From Breviolum minutum Mf 1.05b.01 (taxonomy: Eukaryota > Sar > Dinophyceae > Suessiales > Symbiodiniaceae), in assembly GCA_000507305.1 (NCBI GenBank), contig DF239931.1:86437-150436 (forward strand): a DNA stretch of 64,000 bases. Reading direction: 5' to 3'. The position numbers and the translations under genes were made by a program. The notes under the pieces were generated by a model. That model ran no database searches. It saw only the letters and a program-made list of their open reading frames with translations, and was not told the DNA's origin. Below, piece by piece: positions 26,801 to 42,400 of the stretch. Within the stretch, counting starts at the first letter, position 1. Every line of letters begins with the position of its first letter.

Positions 26801-27370
26801 TTGAAGGGAGTTCACTTAATTCAACAATCTACCTTCATTCTTGGAGGAGTATAGTAGACTGCCGTGAAAACATACATATGGGAAAAAAACGCGGACGCCA
26901 ATCTTGCAGACGCAGCGGCGGCATATGTCATTGAAGCCTTCTTCAGAGTTGAAGGCTGCGGCCTGACATGGAAAGCTGATGGCCTCCAAGGCTCATGGCA
27001 CCCAGCCATTTTGCTGGTCAGGGCCGAATTTAACAAATGGGTGTACCGACCCAAGTTAGAGTCATTCATAATTCATAACCTTCATTGATTTCTTACTACA
27101 GCGTCAGCGTTTCTCAGGTTTTGTGGAGGCCGCTAACTTTGCAAAAATTGCAAAAATTGGCCTCTGAAGCCTCAAAATTCTGAATTCCCTGCACCCAAAC
27201 AAACATCTGTGGTGCATTACGCAATGTCTTGGGTCACAACAGGCTGCAATCTTATGACCGAAAAATTCGCCCCCTCAGCTGCTTGCACCTGAGCAGCCTG
27301 TTCTCGATCAACCTCTAGGGCTTTGCATCGCGCTTGCAGCTCCGCAACTTCAATCTCATGCCTGGTAGGG
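23876..27370 (-). CDS. Exons of coiled-coil and membrane-type gene(s)
   Basis: Minus-strand exon-like segments, 5' to 3': 27290-27364 (HEIEVAELQARCKALEVDRE, coiled coil); 26340-26714 (starts MASSVPELMAEARAEQALIA, then Ser/Pro/Gly-rich, then a heptad-like LSALRAHVAELDHELVQRDC); 26085-26200 (KDRYQTAQKESELRTREVKE); 25785-25950 (KEKEIKLLSQYVRKLEEEAR); 25120-25330 (RLHRLEDAFARCVGRVTQAL); about 24760-24930 (hydrophobic VFMYIFLIFSLTVLFGLML in one of two open frames); 24495-24701 (VEVFEEPDANWELVAVELTP); and a terminal exon ending at TGA 23876 (RDVLGITDVMAHELPVRDDP, then an acidic Ser/Thr tail). The upstream half is a coiled-coil protein and the downstream half could be a separate membrane protein. 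Neither family is recognised. Confidence 0.45.
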
Positions 27371-27463
27371 TTGTGGTACCGTGTAAGTCCCGAAGTGGCA
27401 ATCCGTTTGGTAACGGGGACACCCCCTATACAGTAATTTAAACAGTCGTTCTGTTTCGGGAGT

Positions 27464-28170
27464 TACCAGTTCTGAGAAAGGTGTTCATCCAAGGTTTTGG
27501 TGTGCCATTTTATTTGTGAGCATCCTGCCTTGCGGCCAACTTGCCCAGAAGATGCTTGAAAGACTCTGCTTCCATGGTAGGCTTTGGGCAGTGATCTTGC
27601 AAATGTCAGATACTCAAAACCTGCAATATTGTACTCATTGGTGACGCCGTGCATGGGTATGAAACCATTCTTCACAGTTGTGGAAGTAAGACTCCGCTAC
27701 TGTACTTGATTCATGTTTTGGCGGTTTAGTCTTGGAACATGTTTCTGATGATCATGTGAAAGTCTGGCACCGAGCAAGGCTTGAACCAACCTTCCAGCAG
27801 GGCCCGAAAAAACTCTTGTGCAAGCTAGGACCCTTCGGGAATGTTGTGGTGCTTTAGCAGTATCCCACATACAGCCTTGGCAACATTCTGCCCATATGTT
27901 TTCTCCTAGAATACTACTCCGGGTGGATTAATCTCTTCAAGATTCGGGTGCACTTAGGCACGCCACCATTCCAAACCTAGTGAGACAAGTTTGACTGGGC
28001 ACAGATCACAGTCTTGGACTGGGGCAACTCCCAAGAAACTTGAAAAATGGCAGGCTGCAAGCCGCTTTCCCAGCTCGGCCAAGCAGGAAAATAAGCCTAA
28101 AAACATGTTTTCCCGACCAAAAACTCCATAACCTGGACCAAAAAAAACGTGCGGCGTTGTAACATCCAAA
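27464..28170 (-). pseudogene. Decayed coding sequence with in-frame stops
   Basis: From 28169 downward one frame stays protein-like across several stops. A first block (PGYGVFGRENMFLGLFSCLA ... VKLVSLGLEWW) ends in TAA at 27954. The same frame then continues VHPNLEEINPPGVVF, stop, EKTYGQNVAKAVCGILLKHH, stop, and EFFRALLEGWFKPCSVPDFH before a final TAA near 27730. A further block in another frame (27464-27670, EYNIAGFEYLTFARSLPKAY) follows. No intron borders separate the pieces, so this looks like an intronless, mutated copy, perhaps retroposed. The parent gene is not recognised. Confidence 0.4.
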
Positions 28171-28174
28171 CGAG

Positions 28175-29145
28175 AGCGAAGACATAGCCCACTTGTATCT
28201 GGAAATATGTGCTTTTCGATTCTATAATGCCTTTAAAAATGTAGGCATGCACCTCACAATGAATCAACAAGTAATTTAGGCTGTTCTAGCTGCGCTTGGT
28301 GGCCTGAATTTGTAGCTGACAAGCTGCACATAGCAGCTTCTCCCTAAAGTTTCAGATGTGTGGCGCCCAGGTGGGCCATCTGCCCTTCGTCACCCTGGCC
28401 ACTATTTTCAAGAGAAAAACTGATACAAATGAATGATGCCTTGTGTTTCTAGTGGTTCTAGCCCAAAGCCCTCATGAAAAGTGTCAAAGGAAATCATGAA
28501 TGTCCTCAATATTTTCAGGCAGATGTATGCAGGAATGTTTTTAAAAATCAATCAGAAACAAATCATGTTGAAAAGACATACTGTACATAGAAAAAAAATA
28601 AATCATATCCCCTGAAATTGGTCCCTGTGAATCATGACATAAATGCAAATCATAAATGAAGTATACTAAGTATAAATGAATGATAAAACAAAAACAAGGT
28701 GGGGGTTAGGCTGGCTTTCAGAGTCTCAATGATACCGCTGTCGTTTACAAAGAGTATTCAAACCGTAACCGCCCAGTCAAGGCCAGCGTTAATCAACCAT
28801 CACTTTACGGAGCTGTTGGAAACTGAGGTGCCAAGCAATTCAATCCTAGGGATGACATGAATACTAACGGCTTCATCTCCAGCCAAGCCTAGCACAAGCC
28901 TCATGGCTACACCATATAGGCTCTCAAGCTTCTCCGAACAAGGATATTCGCGGTTTGGCAAGGAAGAGTGTTCACTCCAGCTATGACCAACTGATCTACG
29001 TTGATTGTGATTACATCAAGCGCAGGGGTTTTTACAGGGAATTGAGTGGACTCCCGAAATGACTTGGTATTTCTATTCTTTTCTCACCCCTTCAGCCTTG
29101 AGCAGGATTCCTATCACCAAACGCTGGAAAATCTGTCCCAAAACT
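28175..29145. other. No supportable gene
   Basis: Repeated ATAAATGAATGATAAA-like AT-rich words at about 28560-28690. Otherwise only short random frames. This is the 3' flank of the channel 2 gene. Confidence 0.4.
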
Positions 29146-29149
29146 CCCA

Positions 29150-35600
<6,451 letters not shown>

Positions 35601-35611
35601 GGTGCACTATA

Positions 35612-35720
35612 CCCAGCAGCAGCAACAGCCGCAGCAGCCGCAGCAACAACAACAACAACAACAACAACAACACCAACACCAACACCAACACCAACAGCAG
35701 CAGCAACAACAACAGCAAAA
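35612..35720. repeat. CAG/CAA/CAC trinucleotide tract
   Basis: Mixed CAGCAG, CAACAA and CACCAA units just upstream of the S1 exon of channel 2. On the minus strand this would translate as poly-Leu or poly-Cys, so it is more likely leader or intron than coding. Confidence 0.9.
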
Positions 35721-36465
35721 TGCTCTTATGATCTCCCATGTCTGAATGCATATTATAGGCTAGGTGTGTGCGCGTGTGTGTGTGTGTCTGATGTTTTCAG
35801 AAAAGGGTTGTCAACGAAATAGGGAAAAGGAAAAAACAAAAACAAGCTATCATATCGCCATCATTCGACATCAATCACCAAGGAATCTTCAACCCTAAGG
35901 TCCTGCCGAATTATCTGGCCTAAAGGGCCTTGATTCAACGATTTCATAGAGCCACCCTGAGCGAATGGGCTCTACCGCATTCAACCACCAATCCAGGAAG
36001 CGCACGTAGCATGCAGTCAAACATCTATCCACGTCACAACAACTCCTTGGTTGGAGACCACAGGTGTTGGCAACTCAGATTTTTGGTTTCAGCTCCCTTT
36101 TGTGGCCAATATGGTAGTTATATATTATATTAAATATTATATGATGTCATATGTAGTTAGTTATAGGAAATTTTGCCACCCCACCCAAAAACCCACCCCC
36201 CCAAACACGGAACTGTATACAAATTTGAAACAACTATTTCATGTGTCTTACCAGGTTCCACCTGGACTTCGACACTAGTCGATATTAATCCCTACCAACC
36301 ATTACAAACTGACAACATGCTGATTGAATGGGCTACTTGTGAAGGGCCCGGGTTGGAGGGGTGCCTGCGGGTATGTAGAGATTCCATGAGGTTTTTCTGA
36401 ATTTGAGAGGTTTCACTTTTTTTCCCTTTTCACCAGATCATACCTATGGCACGCACGAACGAACT

Positions 36466-39400
36466 TTATCGAAACCCGAGCCTCTGCTTTAGAGACTGGG
36501 GAGTCTCGAGGGCCGGCATCACCGAGGCCCATGGGACCGCACTCTTGTTCGCTGTCATCTTCCTGCTTTTTCCGGTCAAGATCCGTGGGCTCTCACAGCT
36601 GCCAACCTCGCACAAGTTGGAGCTGCGGGGAAGCCAGGGTTTTTTTTCGGGCCAAAAAATCCTTCCCCGTTGTATTTTTGGTCAACCCCCGAAAAAAAAC
36701 CAGCTGCGATGCCTGCGATTCTTGAGATGCATGGGACGTAAGTGAGGGTCTCTTCGGTTTGGGATGCTCTGTGATGTCAATGGTTAATGACGGGAGCAGG
36801 TCACCATGGTCTTCAAAGGTGTTGCACCGAGCCAGGAGTCTTGAGATGTCCGACTCATACCTGGAAAATCCGAAAAAAGGGCAAATTCACCATTCAATGC
36901 TTCCAAATTCCAAGAAAATCCCCATTCTCAACGGGTCAGGTTGCTTGGCTTGAACTTGTTGAAGCAGTTCAGCAAAAGTGCTCATGGCACACCGCAGAAC
37001 TGAACCCCACGCGAAGGAGCCGCGTCCGGGGCTACCACCCCCCCCCCTTTACGGGTCAGGGCTGAAGGGCTTCAACACGGCATCAGCATGGGTCATCGTC
37101 TTCAGCGGAACATGCTTCGGCAGCATTGTTGCTCAGCACCCCAAAAAAAAACAATCAAAGACTTATATCTATATCTATATCTATATCTATATCTATATCT
37201 ATATCTATATATATATATCTATATCTATATAAATATTATATACCTAAAATAGTCAATAAAAGGAAAATCATGAGGTGACCAACTGGCAAATAGTTTTGCA
37301 CTATTGAGTTGGACCTTCAAGTGAAACCCATCTCCTGCGATTCTCCCCAAACAAGGAGATCGAAGATGTTGAGTCCCTGGGTGATGTCCTAAGAAAGCCA
37401 AGCTCCGCAACCACTTTCTACATCTTTTCAATCCACACCCCAAAGAAATCAGAAAAAAATCGAACCGCTTGGGGGAGAGTAAAATGAATTCCCAGGACCT
37501 CCCATGAACAAAAGTCAAAGGGCCTCATCATCTCGGTCCAGCCAGAAGGAACAAAGGCGATACTGCACGTCTTCCTTGTAGTACTTTCTTTTCACCTTGG
37601 AAAAATCCCATGCAAAAATCCCCCCACCGTCTGCCGCGAAAAAAAACGGTTTGGCGGGATCCAATTGCAACTGGGAGACACCAATCTCACCTCACAAAAG
37701 GAGAGTCTGAGGCTACCACGCGCAGACTTCATGAGAAATGTCAGATTAGACTTGTTAGGCTTGGTTGGGCAGGAAATGAACTTCAAGAGATAGATTTTAA
37801 TGAAAGAAGGCTGAAACACACTACCAACATGTGGCTAAAGAATGCAAACAACGTTAAAACACAAAAGATTCGAGGGCTTGCATGTCGATTCTGGGCACGC
37901 AAATGAGAATCACCGGTGTTCCAAAACAGCTAACCTTTAAAATTCTTGGCGGCCAAGGTCACTTTCATATCTGGCCACCTCGCCGGGGTTGCGCTCAGCC
38001 AGTGCCAAGATCAAGCGAGCCAGTTTCAATCGAAAATCCTCCCAGCCGAAAACGGGGTGGACATCAAAAAAAAAACCTCTCCCAACCAAAAAACTCACAA
38101 CTGAAGCTGTTTGTGTTTGGAAAAATCGGGCTTCCACGCTTGCTAGAGGTATTGAAGAATACAGCTGGACAGCTCAGTTTCTTCCACCACCCAACCCACA
38201 GGCATTGATTTTGAAGCGCTGGTTGGAGGTATCTCCTTTGTCTTTTGGCACCCCCACACATCCTGTGTTGGGGTGCCCCTCTCAGATTTATAACTCGCCG
38301 CCACCACTTACCTCACCACTATTGGGTGGGTGGGTGTGGAAAAGAAAAACTATGCTCCCAAGGTGGCCAGACTCGATCTTGAGCCAAAATGGCCACCAAG
38401 GGAGCTTACCCAACCATCCACCTATACAACATCACTGTCATGCAGTCCAACTCATGCTTCATTAGACTTTTACGACAGCTCAGTTTCTTCCACCACCCAA
38501 CCCACAGGCATTGATTTTGAAGCGCTGGTTGGAGGTATCTCCTTTGTCTTTTGGCACCCCCACACATCCTGTGTTGGGGTGCCCCTCTCAGATTTATAAC
38601 TCGCCGCCACCACTTACCTCTCTGCTATTGCGCGGCCTTGCATTTGGCACATGTCACCTCCACGTTGCCCTTCACGAACACGTAGTGGCTGAAGTGGTAG
38701 TGCCATCCGCATTTCGTCCTCCAAGAAAAAGGTGGAGAGACTGCTAAGGTAGCTATGTTGGCGTGTACTACCTTGCTGTGTGTGCTCTGTACTCTCTCCG
38801 GTAGGTTGTCTTTTGTTTCTGCCCACTTCTCCAACTGCTCCACGGTGTCCTCTACCTTTTCCTTCACCGCTTTGAAGTCGGATTTCATCCTCTTGACTTC
38901 CATCTGTGTCTTGGCCTGTGTGTCCATCAGGGATTGCAACGAGTCCTCGCTGGCCAGCCTTTTGGCTGGGTAAAATCCTTCTACCATCTTTGGCGTCCTC
39001 AAGTTTACCGGTACTTCTTCCAAGGCCTCCTTTGCATACTCCAGGATGATGTTGGAACTCCATCGCCCTAGGTATGCTACCTGTCCCACATCCCATCCTG
39101 CCCTCATGTAGGATAGAGCTCCGGTGCGTCTGGCTGAGTGTCCTCCCACTGGCATGCCGAACGTCCTGGTCCAGCTCTTTACAATCATGTCCTTGTTGGG
39201 CGTTGCCCTGCTCCTGGTCAAGGCTATGGCGGAGTTCGTGCCGTTGAACTTTTCCACCGCGTTCACCAATTGAGTGGACACCCAAAAGGGGCATTCCCCG
39301 GAGCACGATTGTCCACACAGGCACTGCAGCGTCCTCTTTATTCCTAAAGCTTCTTGGTCCTTCTTCGAGAATTGCCAGACTAACGTGACCTTCTTCCCCA

Positions 39401-42400
39401 CGTAGTCCACCACGATGTCCTCTGTGCTCAAGGCTGCAATCTCTATCTCTCGCAGCATCCACACCATACCAAAGACGAATAGTAGGTGTGGGAACTTCAC
39501 CTTGCAAGTCGTGGCCCTCAACAGAAGCTCCCTCGTGAACTCCCTCCTTTCTTTCGGGACTTCTGGAGCCTTCCGAGTAAGGCCCTTGCCTCGTTCCAGA
39601 CCCCTCTTGCACAGCTTGAAAGTCCTGTCGAGTTCCCACAGCCCTCCTTCTTCCAAGTGCCACATCTTCAGCTCTATGAGGTAGTTGAGACCGGACTTGT
39701 ACCCGGCCTCCTTCAATGCTGACGCCAGGGTCTTCATGGTCTCCACTGATAGCCTCCCTCCTCTGAACTCCCCAGCTGCCTCCAGGATCTTCCTGATGGT
39801 GTTCCTCCTTGAAATTGTGGGGGCTTCTCCATTCTTGCTGAAGAAGTCCTTCTCTATGGAATGTTTCCTTCCTATCCCTTTTGCTGCTACTTTTGTCGCA
39901 TTCCTTCTCAAGCCCAGATGAGTGTTGCTCTTCCTGTTCTTCTGTTGACTTGGTTGCAGGTCCTTTCTCCTCCCTGCTAACGGCTTAGTCTCTCGTAGTT
40001 CGCTCTGGCCGTCCAGCTGGAAGTGAGGGGTTTCCATAGCTCTTATCTTTAGGGGTTTATCCCCAAGAAGGGATGGGTCCTCCCTGGGGCCTTTCCTCGG
40101 GGCAGTCCAGTCTTATGAGGTTGGCCAAGGACCAAGACTGTTCTTCTTCCTTCTGCAACATGGGTGAAGGCGGGCAAGGTGGAAACGTTGGGGTTGAAGG
40201 AGTGTCCCCCCCATGCTCCTCTCCACCTTCTACTTCCTTCTTCCTTCCTTCTTCTCTTCGTTCTTCATCCTTGACTTCCTCCATGGCCTTTTCCTCTAAG
40301 GAATCCACTTGATGAACCTCCGCGTCCTTTCCAAGCCACTCATCTAGGTTCTCCTCCTTGTTGTTCTGGCCTCTCACCAGGTTATGCAAACTGTTCTTGG
40401 TTCTCTTCCTCCCCGGCGATCCTTCTTCGTGAAGAAAGGGATTTGACTTGGACTTTTGAGTCAGCGATATCTCCAGCCTCTTCTCCTCACCAGGTTCGCC
40501 ATTCCCTCCTGCCTCTCTGGGTATTCCCGCGGGCCTGACGAGTAGCTCAAGTTGACTGTGTTGCGGTCTCGGTCCACCCATCGTTGGCCTTCTTGGAACC
40601 TCGTGATCTCTAGCACCGGCTTTGTCTCCTGATGGCCTGACGAGTGGCAGCAGCATAGCGCCAGGATCTTCCCCAGCACGTAGATGTTGGCCACCAACCC
40701 GCTGGTCAACATCCAAGCTACCGCCCATGAGAGCTGGGAGGGATCTTCGTGGTCGGGACCTACTGTCAACTCCATCTTTGAACCTTTGAAGAACTGCGGC
40801 GTTCGCATGAACAAACACCTAAGAAAGAAAAAGGGGGGGGAAACCNNNNNNNNNNNNNNNNNNNNNNNNNNNNNNNNNNNNNNNNNNNNNNNNNNNCTAG
40901 ATTCCCAACCCCCCCCCCCCAACCAACAACCGAACCGATTACCCTTAGCCTTGGTTTCGCACTTTTGGACACCGAGGCGTAATCAGATCGACTGCCAGGC
41001 CGCTGTTCCTACCAAACTCTCTGAGCCTGCCCCCCACATAGTGGGATCCTTCGTTGGGCTGGCCAGATGGTAGTACTCAGCATCCCTCACGATTGGGGTC
41101 TCTACCTTCAACTTCGCTTCGCTACTTTGCCCCACTTCTCCGGCCTTGATAGCCAATCAGGTTCTGTGTTGGCCACTCCCGGGATGTGAAGCCCCTCCAG
41201 CCTTTCTAAATCTGCAGCCTCCAACGTAAGGGCTATTTCTGCCCCCAAGAAATTCAGGGTGGCCGAAGAAGCAGATAGCTTCTGGGACAACGCCAAGGCC
41301 ACTACGCTGTCGCTCTGGAAGATAATCTTGATCTTGTAGCCCATCAGCTTGTTGGTCCAATGCCTCAAGGCCACGAGTAGGGCTAGAGCTTCCAAAATGC
41401 CCTGTCCTGCTGCCTCTCCTATGGTGATGCCCAGGATCTCCTCGTCCTCTCTGCCCACCTTGGAACTGAAGCACGAAGCCAACCTTCCGTTGATGGCCAG
41501 CACTCCTCCTAAAGCGAAGGGACTGGCATCCACCATCAGCCTCACCTCAGCCTCCAGCTGCGGCCAGATGTTGAGCTTCCGCATCGGCCTCTGTGAAGCC
41601 GCCATCACGAAGTCTTCTAGCCATTGCCTGGATGCTCCCAGCCTCTTGACCGCGAACAAACCTTTCTTGCTTCGGTCATCCTCTCTCCTTGTCCTTCTGC
41701 TCTCCTCCTTTCCTTCTGCCTCATCTGCTTCCACTTGCTTGAGGACCCCGTAGAGGATGGAGACTGTCCATTTGGCCCTCGGCAGAATGCCTGCCAACCA
41801 GGAGGCTTTTCCCGCCAGTTGCCTGAGCTCCTTGATGGGAGCCAGGCCGACATTCTTCCACTTCCTCAGCATGGTCAGCAGCTCCTCCATGAATTTCTCT
41901 GGAAGTCCAAGCACCACGGTCTTCTGGTCGATGATGGAGAATTTTACTCCTACCCACGTTACGTGGGCTGCCCTCTCTCCTTTTCCCATAGAGATCTTCA
42001 TCTTGAACGCCAGGAGGGTGTACAAGACGATCGATAAGTTAATGTTCCTCTCCTCTAACGACCCCATTAACACCCAGAGGGCGTCATCTAAATACGTTTG
42101 GTGGCAGGCCACCGCGTGGTCCACCACAGATTGCAAAAGACGACTCATCAAGGCTGCTAACCTTGAATATAGGAGTGGTGCTGTTCGGTAACCGAACAAA
42201 AGTGCTCGGAATTGCAGTGTCGGCAAGCTTTCCACCGCTCTGGCTGGATTCCTCATACCTCCTACGAATGCCAAGTTTCGTGGTACGTCTCTTTTAGCCT
42301 TCGACTCCTTGATCATGCCATGCTTGCCCCTGCCTCCTGTCCAAACCAAGGAGCTTGAGCTAGCTGCATGATCTCCTTCTTCTTCTCCTTCTTCCATCCT

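Noticed and set aside
36978-37232. Plus-strand frame with a hydrophobic stretch (GFNTASAWVIVFSGTCFG) suggesting a transporter
   Set aside because: Isolated, unsupported by neighbours, lying in the 3' intron region of a minus-strand gene and running into a microsatellite.
37158-37245. CRISPR-like or satellite array
   Set aside because: Pure short-period microsatellite without spacers; no CRISPR array occurs in the window.
38614-39663. A 349-codon minus-strand frame over the recombinase
   Set aside because: Out-of-frame shadow of the tyrosine recombinase, which has all catalytic residues in its own frame.
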